A DNA stretch of 64,000 bases from an uncultured Acidobacteriaceae bacterium. Lineage in GTDB: Bacteria > Acidobacteriota > Terriglobia > Terriglobales > Acidobacteriaceae. The notes beneath the pieces were generated by a model. That model saw nothing but the letters and a program-made list of their open reading frames with translations, ran no database searches and was not told the DNA's origin. The position numbers and the translations under genes are program-made. Shown here in pieces: positions 18,677-26,641 of this stretch (its first letter is position 1; every line of letters starts with the position of its first letter). The DNA is taken from contig CAIKND010000209.1 of NCBI GenBank assembly GCA_903828675.1, positions 1 through 64,000 of the forward strand. The letters run 5' to 3'.

Positions 18677-19117
18677 ATGGCCTCCACTGTGCCACAGCTG
18701 ATTTCCATGTCCGGGCAGGAACTTGACGATCTCTTCTCCGCAAGCACTGCTGGCGATATTCCCAATGGAGAAGCCGTGGGAACCGCAATCATCGCTCCCG
18801 GCACAACCTACACTTCCGAGATTGCTTCCCTGATCAACACCTTTGTTTGGCAGGGAAAGAACTTCGACGCAGCGCACGGAACACTGAGGAATCGCATCCT
18901 TGCCTTCGGGTTAAACGCGATCGTCGCCGAAGTCTACAAATCCGCTAGCCTGTTCGATAACAAGGAATGCATCGTCTTGGACTACTCGAAGACCTCTCTC
19001 GTTGCTGAGCATATTCGCGACGAGATCCGCCTGATCGGTCCTGCCATGTACCTTGGCATCGTGTACTGGGACAAGACAAAGACGATTCATTTCGCGCTGC
19101 AGTTCCCTGCCGCATGA
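18677..19117 (+). CDS. Conserved-looking small protein of unknown function
   Basis: ATG 18677 is preceded by GAGG and gives 146 residues; the longer frame from 18584 lacks a site. I do not recognise a named domain. The sequence is soluble, with no signal peptide or membrane segment. It carries a WQGKNFD strand-like motif, NKECIVLDYSKTSLVAEHIRDE and a C-terminal MYLGIVYWDKTKTIHFALQF. This pattern (WxGK, LDYS, YLGxVYW, FALQF) resembles small beta-rich, lipocalin-like proteins that bind a hydrophobic ligand, but that is a guess. A clear terminator follows it, so it is transcribed alone or as the last gene. It lies near heme proteins, which could be functional context. Confidence 0.7.
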   Translation: MASTVPQLISMSGQELDDLFSASTAGDIPNGEAVGTAIIAPGTTYTSEIASLINTFVWQGKNFDAAHGTLRNRILAFGLNAIVAEVYKSASLFDNKECIVLDYSKTSLVAEHIRDEIRLIGPAMYLGIVYWDKTKTIHFALQFPAA

Positions 19118-19138
19118 GGCGCATGCCCCAACCAGTTC

Positions 19139-19165
19139 CACCTGCCGTTGCGGGCAGGTGCTTTT
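19139..19165 (+). terminator. Rho-independent terminator
   Basis: The stem cacctgcc/ggcaggtg is perfect over 8 bases, has a 6-base loop and is followed by ctttt. It lies 22 bases after the stop of the small unknown gene. Confidence 0.75.
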
Positions 19166-19260
19166 GCATCGACTGATCCCTGGCTCCACGCCACGATGAA
19201 TTGAACGTGCAGGCCAACTCCTGACCCGGTAAGACAGAGCAGGTTTTTCGAAGGGAGCCC

Positions 19261-20148
19261 ATGAAGAGAATCCGAATTCCGTGGCTCGTGGACATTGCCA
19301 TTTCAAAAGACGCCGCCGAGATTGAATCCCTCGCCCTGAACCCTGGCCTGGACCGCGATTACGCGGATCGGTCGCTGCCGGTGAACGGACGGATTCTGGG
19401 CCGGGTGCGCAAGGTGCTTGAACTGGACGGCAAGCCATTTCCCACCGTCGCCCCAAGAAGCGCGCCAGGCCGGGCCGAGTCTCAGGACGCTCTCTGGGCC
19501 CATCTGAGTGGACTCGCATCCGGGGTTGCGGCGGGGCCAGAGGAACTTGAGACTTTGGCCGCCTTTGTGCGAGGCACGGGAGCGACAGAGGATTGCGGGC
19601 CTCTTGTTCAGCAGGTGGTTGGCCGCCTTTTCAGGGCGGACTTCACAGCCACACCGGCCAGTTGGAGTGCGGCGCTGGTGCTGGACAAAGCGCCGCGCAC
19701 CATGAATCCAGCGCTGCTGGCCTGGTGGGCGCTGACGGGGCGCGTTGAACAGGCAAAGCGTCTACTTGCAAATATGGTAGGTGGCGATCTGGCCGCGGTG
19801 CACGCCATCGGCATTGCGGTTCACAACCTGGTCAGCGGCCTGAATCTGATGCGGCAGTTGTTTAGCGACTCAACTGCCCGGACTGCCCTTTCCCCCGAAG
19901 TGGCTGGGAGCCGATGCCTGTTCGCGCCTTCCACGGTAATCCGCCAGCCCAACCCATCCGACAGCTCGAATCAGTCTGACCTGAAAGCCGCAACACTCGT
20001 GCTCCTGAGCCTCCGGACGGCGAATGAGCAGACGCCCAGCAGGGATGTGGCATTTCTGCGAAACACCTGGAGCCGCTGCCCCGCGGAGCAATGGGTTCCC
20101 GCCCTGCTTGAAGGGATCTGGCGGCGGGCTTCCAATCCCAAGTCGTGA
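19261..20148 (+). CDS. Hypothetical protein (295 residues)
   Basis: ATG 19261 has GAAGGGAG 5 bases upstream. The product has no signal peptide and no strong membrane segment. It is Ala/Leu-rich and probably helical. The first 60 residues (RIPWLVDIAISKDAAEIESL, then NPGLDRDYADRSLPVNGRIL) look like a compact leader. A central helical part includes LSGLASGVAAGPEELETLAAFVRGTG and LVQQVVGRLFRADFTAT, and it ends LRNTWSRCPAEQWVPALLEGIW. The repeated helical-bundle look (VVGRLF, then ALLAWWALTGRVEQAKRLL) recalls proteins encoded beside fatty-acid heme oxygenases, but I cannot assign a family. It converges on the cytochrome operon with a 35-base gap. Confidence 0.7.
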   Translation: MKRIRIPWLVDIAISKDAAEIESLALNPGLDRDYADRSLPVNGRILGRVRKVLELDGKPFPTVAPRSAPGRAESQDALWAHLSGLASGVAAGPEELETLAAFVRGTGATEDCGPLVQQVVGRLFRADFTATPASWSAALVLDKAPRTMNPALLAWWALTGRVEQAKRLLANMVGGDLAAVHAIGIAVHNLVSGLNLMRQLFSDSTARTALSPEVAGSRCLFAPSTVIRQPNPSDSSNQSDLKAATLVLLSLRTANEQTPSRDVAFLRNTWSRCPAEQWVPALLEGIWRRASNPKS

Positions 20149-20183
20149 AGTGCAACTCATCCCGGCAATGCGAGCGCCGAATT

Positions 20184-20900
20184 CTAGGGTGTTGATGATT
20201 GACTCTGCTGCTTCATCCACTCCGCAAGAGCCTTGATCCGCTGATCGGAAAGAGCCGCATCGGAGTGCGGATTGAGCGCGTGAGCACGAATTTCGGGGCC
20301 GAAGAGGACCGCGGAAGGATCGTCGATCAGCGCCTTTCTGATCCGCGGAATGAACACGTAACGGTAGAGCAGGCTGTCCGCCAATGAGAGCTTGGTGTCG
20401 TTATTGATTTCAGAAAAGAATTCATCGGCATTGAATCGAGGGTCCAAAGCGCAATTTCTGTAGAACGCCAGCAAGGGCTGAGTGTCTGTCGTTTGGCCCT
20501 TGGTGAAGGGCAAAATCGTTGGCGCTTCGTCTTTTTCATTCGCTTTCGACTTGGTGTGGCAGAGTGCGCAGTTGCCGGTCACGCGGATATAGCCAACTCG
20601 TTGTTTCACGAATCCCACAGGCATCTCTCTGCCTTCCTCCCAGGACATGCCGAGCGCCGCGTAACCGCCCGGGCCGGGCATGTGTTCAGGAAACAGCCTG
20701 GGCATGGCCAGCCACATCCAATAGGGCAAACCTGCGTTCTTGTCGTCCCCAACTGATCCGTAGAAATAGAAATCGCGCTGATTGCTCGTAATCCAGTTGG
20801 GCTGCGGCGCAACGCGGCAGAGCTTCCACCATGCCGAAATGCCAGGCAGCAGCACGAGCAGAACAATCGCAGTGAGGATTACTGTTACCCGCTTCTTCAT
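20184..20900 (-). CDS. Membrane-anchored mono-heme cytochrome c-like protein
   Basis: This 238-residue protein has an N-terminal signal anchor (VTVILTAIVLLVLLPGISAWW) and a single heme-attachment motif, C111-x-x-C114-H115 (NCALCHT). Residues about 45-118 resemble residues about 630-710 of the neighbouring fusion protein: both have PYWxWxAxPxxFPExxP, GYAxxGMxxE and NCAxCHT in the same order. It lies 18 bases downstream of the fusion gene in the same operon. That makes it a likely electron-transfer partner, or a truncated duplicate of the fusion's cytochrome part. It acts in the periplasm. Electron donor and acceptor are unknown. Confidence 0.85.
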   Translation of the reverse strand: MKKRVTVILTAIVLLVLLPGISAWWKLCRVAPQPNWITSNQRDFYFYGSVGDDKNAGLPYWMWLAMPRLFPEHMPGPGGYAALGMSWEEGREMPVGFVKQRVGYIRVTGNCALCHTKSKANEKDEAPTILPFTKGQTTDTQPLLAFYRNCALDPRFNADEFFSEINNDTKLSLADSLLYRYVFIPRIRKALIDDPSAVLFGPEIRAHALNPHSDAALSDQRIKALAEWMKQQSQSSTP

Positions 20901-20918
20901 GATCCAAACCTCGCAAGC

Positions 20919-23900
20919 TCAAAACGTCTTGAGGAATTCAATCAATGCCTGTTTTTCATCTTGGGGTAGCTTCGTACCATAGGCTTGGCCCTCGTGTCCC
21001 TGGTTGCCGTTGCCGGGTCGCGCCGTGTCGAAGCGGAAAAACTCGCGCCCATCCTGCGATGGAAGATCGGAAACAAAGCCGACGTTCCGCGGGTCGAAGA
21101 CGTCGTTGCCGCGATAGAAAATTTTGGTTCGTCCAGAGGATGGCTCGAGCAACTCCCGCAAGTTGGGAACCGAGCCGTTGTGAAGATAAGGCCCGCGCAG
21201 CCATATTCCATCCAGTGGGGAGTTGGCGTAACCGTGGGTCTTGCGGAACGAGTGAAAGCGTTGAGGATACGGTGCGTCGAAGCCCCAGTCTTTCTCGTAC
21301 CCTGCGTAGAGAGTGCTCTGGTTCACCGCCAAAAGCCAGGTATACGAATTGAGACGCGATGGGTCGGTGCCGATCTCTTCAATGGGGGTTACGGTGCCGA
21401 CGCACTCGGCATCACGCTTTTCATAGTCGCATGCGGCCTCGGCAACCGCTGTTGCGCGGAAGGGTGGCTGCGGCGTTCCGTGGCAATGCGCGCAATATTC
21501 CTCATAGACCGGCTTACCCTTCGCTGCCAACTGCTTGTCGATGGGATAGGGATAGGCCGGCGGTTGCGCTGTTTCAAGGTATTTGGCCATCCGCAACACC
21601 CGGGCCGTATCGAGAATAGGCGGGTAAGCGCCCGTTCCAAATGCGGCCGAGAGATTGCGCTCGTCCACTGAAGTGTTGTTGCCGTCCCAGTGGAGATGCA
21701 TGCTCTTCCGCGGCCCTTGATTCCAGACGGAAGGGAAGTCGCAGTTTCCCATCAACTCCTTCGGGTCCGCGTGATCCATGGGGAAGTTAAGCAGCGCCTT
21801 GGGGGCGTTGAACGTATCCACGCGTCCCGGTCCCCAGGTGCTGTTATCGATGAAACTGAGCCGCTGTCCCAACACCAATAGCTTGTCGCGCATCAGATAG
21901 ATCGCGTAATAGCGCAGGATCAGCCTGTCGATGAAGTCCAGCTTTGGAACGACGCGATGAGGATCATTCTGCATTGCGTCTATCTGGTCGAGAAAGCGCT
22001 GCGGAGTAAACTTCTGGTCTTTCGGTATGGTGGTCAGGAACTTGCCCCATGCGCCCAGGTTGAACTGGTGGGCAGGCATCCCGGCCACCCACCGCTGCGG
22101 AGCGCCAGGGGCGTCCCTGTAGGTCCCCGTGTGGCACGCCGCGCAGTTGAGATACACCACGTCCAGTCCGCTTACGTTGCGCCTCGACATGCCCAGCGGC
22201 AGGGCGTAGCGCGGATCATCGCCCGGCTCGTAGATCATGCCGAACACGGCGTAACCCTGCCCCGGCTTTTTGTCGGGAAGGTACTCCGGAAATATCTCGG
22301 GAAGCGCCACCCAAATCCAGTAAGGAACTCCGTTCATCTTCTCGCCGCCGGTCGAGCCGCGCTCAAAGAACATCGCGTTGTCCGCATAGTCCACTGGAAG
22401 ATCGCGCGTGAAGCGTTCGGCCAGGTAGAGCACAGAGGCCACAACGACCGCAGCTATCGCAAGCAGAGAGACACTCTTCCACCTTTTTCTTTTGCAGGAT
22501 GGATCGCCGCTCGTCGGCGCATGCGCAACTGTGGCCTGCCCTTCCAGAGGAGGGGCGGGGATCTCGTTGAAGTAACTCAGGAGCCGACCGAATAGGTGAT
22601 GCTGACGTTGATTGCGCTGCGCCACACTGCGAGAGCGGCTCTGGACGCTGGCTGGATACACGCACTTCCGCAGGTCGGTCAGGAAGCCGTGCGGCTGAAG
22701 GCCGCGGCCTGCAATCGGATCAAAATGCAGGGCCTCCTGGTCAATTTCAATCTCCTTCTCGAAACGGATCTCCGCAATTGGAACGAAGGGCTCGGTTGTG
22801 GACTGAACTCTCTGGACTTCGACGCGAACTGCCGCGTGCCGAGCCGAGGCTAAGGTGAGTCCCTGCTCTCTTTCGCTGCCGTTCTGCGGCGTCCCCAGAT
22901 TCGCATCGCGCACAGGCGTCAGGCGCACCCATACTGCAAGTTGGTCTTCGCCAATCAGGTAGGGGACATCCGAATGATAGAGATTCTGAAAGTAATCGAA
23001 TTTGTGCAGGCCATACATTTTGCCGCCGGTCGAGAGATTGACGAGGAGCTTCCAAAGCCGATCTCCGCCGGCGGTGGAAAGCAGATCGAGATCGTCCCCT
23101 GGGCGGCGCTCTAAACGGATTTCGTCCGGCTCCGACGCGGTGAAGAAGCGGCACGCAATGCTGGGCGCATCGGGAATCGCATCCGCCAGCCAGCGTGGCA
23201 TCCCTCTCTTCATCACCCCCATCCCGATGCGTATCAGCACCGATCCGGCGAGGCGATCCGCGGCGACTGCAAGGCTCGCGTCGGCAGGATGCAGAGACAG
23301 CACAGAGCCCAGAAAGACCCGGCCGTCGGGATGGAAGGTGCGCGCATTGCGTATCACGCCGCTCACAAAGCCGAAGAAGCTAGATATAACCATCGCGATC
23401 AGCGGTACGCGGCCTTTGCTCGCGCCTTGTCGAATATCTTTGCGCCAGGCTGCCAGCGTCCAAAGAAAGCTCCAAAGACTCGCCGCTGCTAAAGTCAGCG
23501 CCAGACTCGCCGGCACAAGCGCCCCGCACCACACTGTTACAAGAACAACCGGCGCGAGGAATCGGGTCAGCAGGGATGCCAGCAGGAAGTCATTGGCATT
23601 CAGGCTTCCCGCCACCACGAACAAGCCGCCCAACCCGCCGACAAGGAGCCCCGCAAGTTGAAGATAGTTCGGCCCGGGAACGGAGGCCGCCGTGAGCCCG
23701 AAGATCGATTCGATAAAACGGGGCACAACGAGCGTTACCAGCCCGGCCGCAATGCCGAACCATCCTGACAACTCGATCGAACGGGCCGCGCGAGTCTGCC
23801 CCTCAAGCCCAGGGCACCCAATGTTCTGGCCGTGCAGAAAATCCGCTCGCCACGCCAGCGCAGTCCACAAGAACCCGCCGAAGTCGCTGATAGAAAATGC

Positions 23901-24257
23901 GACAGCCACCTGGGCGGGCAGAATTCCCCTGGTCCACAAGACGGCCATTATCACCGGCACCAGCGGCCGGTCCAGCAACGACGCTACAACGAAGCCTTCC
24001 GCATTCAATCGCCCGCTTAAGATATAGAGCAATCCAAGCGCGGCCACCAGAACGCCCACGATACGGAGGTAGCCTGCATCCTGCGTCGAGACGGCCGGCA
24101 ATTGCAGCAGAGACGCCGCCATGAAGGGCGCAACCAGAATGATGCACCCGAGTCCTAGGTCAAGCCATCCAAAGTACTCGACGCTGCATGCGGAACGAGT
24201 TCTGTTTTCAGGTTTCAAAAGTCGGCGGAACATCGCCGCGAGCGCAGACATCGCCAT
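20919..24257 (-). CDS. Fusion: duplicated 4-TM unit, catalase-like domain and di-heme cytochrome c
   Basis: This 1112-residue protein is built from unlike parts. Residues about 27-145 and 161-277 are two copies of a membrane unit; both have GW near the start, LNAxxFxxASLLxRxLxPV in the middle and FLWTxxAWRxD at the end. Residues about 305-550 look like a catalase-fold domain: FHPDGRVFLGSV, then YFQNLYHSDVPYLIGEDQLAVWVRLTP, then LHFDPIAGRGLQPHGF and YPASVQSR. The proximal heme tyrosine motif of true catalases is not apparent. A further membrane segment at 597-612 precedes a periplasmic di-heme cytochrome (CAACH at 705-709, CAHCH at 922-926, and the peroxidase-family string RGPYLHNGSVPNLRELL). 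I see no frameshift. Lipid or peroxide redox chemistry coupled to respiration is inferred. Confidence 0.82.
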   Translation of the reverse strand: MAMSALAAMFRRLLKPENRTRSACSVEYFGWLDLGLGCIILVAPFMAASLLQLPAVSTQDAGYLRIVGVLVAALGLLYILSGRLNAEGFVVASLLDRPLVPVIMAVLWTRGILPAQVAVAFSISDFGGFLWTALAWRADFLHGQNIGCPGLEGQTRAARSIELSGWFGIAAGLVTLVVPRFIESIFGLTAASVPGPNYLQLAGLLVGGLGGLFVVAGSLNANDFLLASLLTRFLAPVVLVTVWCGALVPASLALTLAAASLWSFLWTLAAWRKDIRQGASKGRVPLIAMVISSFFGFVSGVIRNARTFHPDGRVFLGSVLSLHPADASLAVAADRLAGSVLIRIGMGVMKRGMPRWLADAIPDAPSIACRFFTASEPDEIRLERRPGDDLDLLSTAGGDRLWKLLVNLSTGGKMYGLHKFDYFQNLYHSDVPYLIGEDQLAVWVRLTPVRDANLGTPQNGSEREQGLTLASARHAAVRVEVQRVQSTTEPFVPIAEIRFEKEIEIDQEALHFDPIAGRGLQPHGFLTDLRKCVYPASVQSRSRSVAQRNQRQHHLFGRLLSYFNEIPAPPLEGQATVAHAPTSGDPSCKRKRWKSVSLLAIAAVVVASVLYLAERFTRDLPVDYADNAMFFERGSTGGEKMNGVPYWIWVALPEIFPEYLPDKKPGQGYAVFGMIYEPGDDPRYALPLGMSRRNVSGLDVVYLNCAACHTGTYRDAPGAPQRWVAGMPAHQFNLGAWGKFLTTIPKDQKFTPQRFLDQIDAMQNDPHRVVPKLDFIDRLILRYYAIYLMRDKLLVLGQRLSFIDNSTWGPGRVDTFNAPKALLNFPMDHADPKELMGNCDFPSVWNQGPRKSMHLHWDGNNTSVDERNLSAAFGTGAYPPILDTARVLRMAKYLETAQPPAYPYPIDKQLAAKGKPVYEEYCAHCHGTPQPPFRATAVAEAACDYEKRDAECVGTVTPIEEIGTDPSRLNSYTWLLAVNQSTLYAGYEKDWGFDAPYPQRFHSFRKTHGYANSPLDGIWLRGPYLHNGSVPNLRELLEPSSGRTKIFYRGNDVFDPRNVGFVSDLPSQDGREFFRFDTARPGNGNQGHEGQAYGTKLPQDEKQALIEFLKTF

Positions 24258-24778
24258 GAATTGGCCTCACGTGTTTGGACGTCTTTCGGCTTTGGAGTCG
24301 GGGTGCCGTGCAAAACACTTTCTGCAAATCCCAGCCTGCTCTAGTGCCGCCAGAAGGCCGTCCGTTACATGAGCAATCCGGGAGATCCAGGCCATACGAT
24401 CGGCCCGTTAGCATCAACGCACTCTCTGAAGTACGAGTGTTTCGATTGATGCCCGAATTGCACTGGAAAGGACACCCTGAGTTCAATGAGTCACATCTTG
24501 ACTGACAGCATGCGGCAGGATTCTGGGGAAAATCGCAGTTGTCGTTAACCTGTGCGAGCCACAAAGCGCGTTCTTAATATGCTGATTTTCTGCGGACTTG
24601 TCAACAAAAAGAGAGTTCTTGCCCCCGGGTTCCTTGGCTTTGCCGAATGGCTCGATTGCGCTGCGGCGTTGCCGATGTTCAACGACTTTGCTGGATGCCA
24701 ATTCTGTTGAAGTTCTCGGCATGACTACGTTGCAGATACTCCCGCGCGCTGAACTATCGAAACAGGTAAACGAGTTGG
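24258..24778. promoter_or_regulatory. Divergent promoter region (redox fusion operon / cysteine desulfurase)
   Basis: These 520 bases separate two divergent operons and contain no credible gene. They presumably carry both promoters, but I could not place boxes with confidence. In particular there is no encapsulin shell gene here, immediately upstream of the cargo-type desulfurase where it would normally lie. Confidence 0.45.
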
Positions 24779-26575
24779 ATGGCCAACGCGATCTTCAATG
24801 CACTGCCGGAGGAAACTCCGCCTCCGGCGGCAACCGCAGAGGCAGCGGTGCTGCCGTCCAACTCGGCGGTCAGCGGCAATCCTTATGCGCCTCCGCCCAG
24901 TCCCACCGCGCCTGCGCTCCTTGGCCAGTTGGCGAGTCTGGCCGATGCGCGACCTGGAGCCTTCGTAGCAGTCCCGGATAGAAGCATCGCGCCCGACCTG
25001 CGCACAACGGCAGCGGTTCCTGCGAGTCCTGGAGTGGGGGCAAATCTATCCGCGGGTGCGCCGTTCGGATTCTTGCAGGATGTGCGGCCGATCTTCTCCT
25101 CTCCGCGCGCAATTCCCGGGCCTGTTTCAGCCGATGCCGTGGCGGAAAAACCAGCCAATACAGAACAGGTCTCTTCAAACAATAGCAATCCATTCGCAAC
25201 GCCTCTTGACCGGAACGCTCCGCAACTTCTTGGCACAGTAGCCCATGCACTGGACTATCGCGCGCCGGCTTCATATGATCCGCAAAACCAACCGCGGTCC
25301 ATGCACTCATTCGATGCGGTGCCGGTCGTCGCTCCCGGCGCAGGGCAGCCGGAACTGTTGGGCGATCTCGGCCTCTCTTCGTTCGACTTCGACGTAGAGA
25401 CAATTCGCCGCGACTTTCCCATCCTTCGCGAAGTTGTCAGCGGGCCCCCGTTGATCTGGCTGGACAACGGGGCAACGACGCAGAAGCCGAAGTCGGTCAT
25501 CGACCGCATCAGCTACTTCTACCAGCATGAGAACTCCAATGCGCATCGGGCTGCGCATGAGTTGGCCCCGCGCGCAACAGGTGCCTACGGGTCGGCACGT
25601 GAGATCGCCTTTGTACGCGGAGCCACCGAGGCCATCAATCTGGTGGCGCAGAGTTGGGGACGCCGCAACATTCAAAAGGATGACGAGATTGTCGTTACCC
25701 GGATGGAGCATCACGCCAACATCGTTTCCTGGCAGATGCTCTGTGCGGAAAAAGGCGCACGGCTGCGCGTTGCGCCGGTGGACGACTCCGGGCAGGTGCT
25801 GCTTGACGAGTACGAGAAGCTGCTGGGGCCAAAGACCCGGCTGGTCTCGATCACCCATGTCTCCAACGCGCTGGGCACCATCCTGACGGTAAATGAGATG
25901 GTTGAGGCCGCGCATCGCCACGGTGCGCTCGTACTGGTGGATGGCGCGCAGGCCGTTTCGCACATGCGCGTGGATGTGCAGGCTATTGGCTGCGACTTCT
26001 ATGTCTTTTCCGAACACAAGGTCTTCGCCCCGACAGGCATCTGCGTTGTGTACGGCGAATCGGAAGTACTGGAGAACATGCCGTCATGGAAAGGCGGCGG
26101 CAATATGATTCAGGACGCGACCTTCGAGAAGACGCTCTATCAGCCACCGCCACAGCGCTTTGAAGCCGGAACGGTGAACATCGCCGATGCGGTCGGCCTG
26201 GGCGCGGCGATCGATTACCTGGATCGTGTGGGCATCGCCAATGTCTCGCGCCACGAACAAATGCTGCTGACCTATGCGACGGATGCGTTGCAGCGCATTC
26301 CTGGACTGCACATTATCGGCACGGCCAGGGATAAGGCGGGCGTACTCTCCTTCGTGATGGATGGCTTCCGCACCGAGGAGGTCGGCGACTACCTTAACCG
26401 CAAGGGCATCGCCGTGCCCGGCGGTCACCACTGCGCACAGCCGATTCTGCGCCGGTTTGGATTGGAGGGCATGGTGCGCGCTACGCTGGCGCTCTACAAC
26501 ACCTGCGAGGAGATCGATGCGCTCGTCGCCGCACTGTGGGATTTGCGGCAAGGGCGCAATCCCGGAATCGCATAA
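24779..26575 (+). CDS. Cysteine desulfurase, family 2A encapsulin cargo type
   Basis: This 598-residue PLP enzyme would take sulfur from L-cysteine as an enzyme-bound persulfide. Residues 1-200 are a Pro/Ala-rich disordered extension with three repeated motifs: NPYAPPPSPTAPALLGQL at 34, NPFATPLDRNAPQLLGTV at 137 and APGAGQPELLGDLG at 185. This is the hallmark of cysteine desulfurases packaged in family 2A encapsulins. Residues 204-598 are a SufS-type aminotransferase fold: PLP lysine K414, persulfide cysteine C552 (GGHHCAQP), cofactor histidines in RMEHHANIV. Compared with family consensus as I know it, the helix after RAT is shortened by about 14 residues, SGHK is SEHK, and the arginine before GHHC is replaced by proline (P547). 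No shell gene is in the window. Confidence 0.88.
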   Translation: MANAIFNALPEETPPPAATAEAAVLPSNSAVSGNPYAPPPSPTAPALLGQLASLADARPGAFVAVPDRSIAPDLRTTAAVPASPGVGANLSAGAPFGFLQDVRPIFSSPRAIPGPVSADAVAEKPANTEQVSSNNSNPFATPLDRNAPQLLGTVAHALDYRAPASYDPQNQPRSMHSFDAVPVVAPGAGQPELLGDLGLSSFDFDVETIRRDFPILREVVSGPPLIWLDNGATTQKPKSVIDRISYFYQHENSNAHRAAHELAPRATGAYGSAREIAFVRGATEAINLVAQSWGRRNIQKDDEIVVTRMEHHANIVSWQMLCAEKGARLRVAPVDDSGQVLLDEYEKLLGPKTRLVSITHVSNALGTILTVNEMVEAAHRHGALVLVDGAQAVSHMRVDVQAIGCDFYVFSEHKVFAPTGICVVYGESEVLENMPSWKGGGNMIQDATFEKTLYQPPPQRFEAGTVNIADAVGLGAAIDYLDRVGIANVSRHEQMLLTYATDALQRIPGLHIIGTARDKAGVLSFVMDGFRTEEVGDYLNRKGIAVPGGHHCAQPILRRFGLEGMVRATLALYNTCEEIDALVAALWDLRQGRNPGIA

Positions 26576-26578
26576 TTG

Positions 26579-26638
26579 AATGCAAGCAGCAGAAGGGCCA
26601 GTCTCAGCGATGAGACTGGCCCTTCTGCTGCTTGCATT
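26579..26638. terminator. Bidirectional terminator, perfect 28-base-arm palindrome
   Basis: Bases 26579-26606 and 26611-26638 are exact reverse complements, with a 4-base loop (gcga). The structure fills the whole gap between two convergent genes, starting 3 bases after one stop and ending 3 bases before the other. It is far longer than a normal terminator stem and may also be recognised by RNase III or serve as a transcriptional roadblock. Confidence 0.85.
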
Positions 26639-26641
26639 GCG

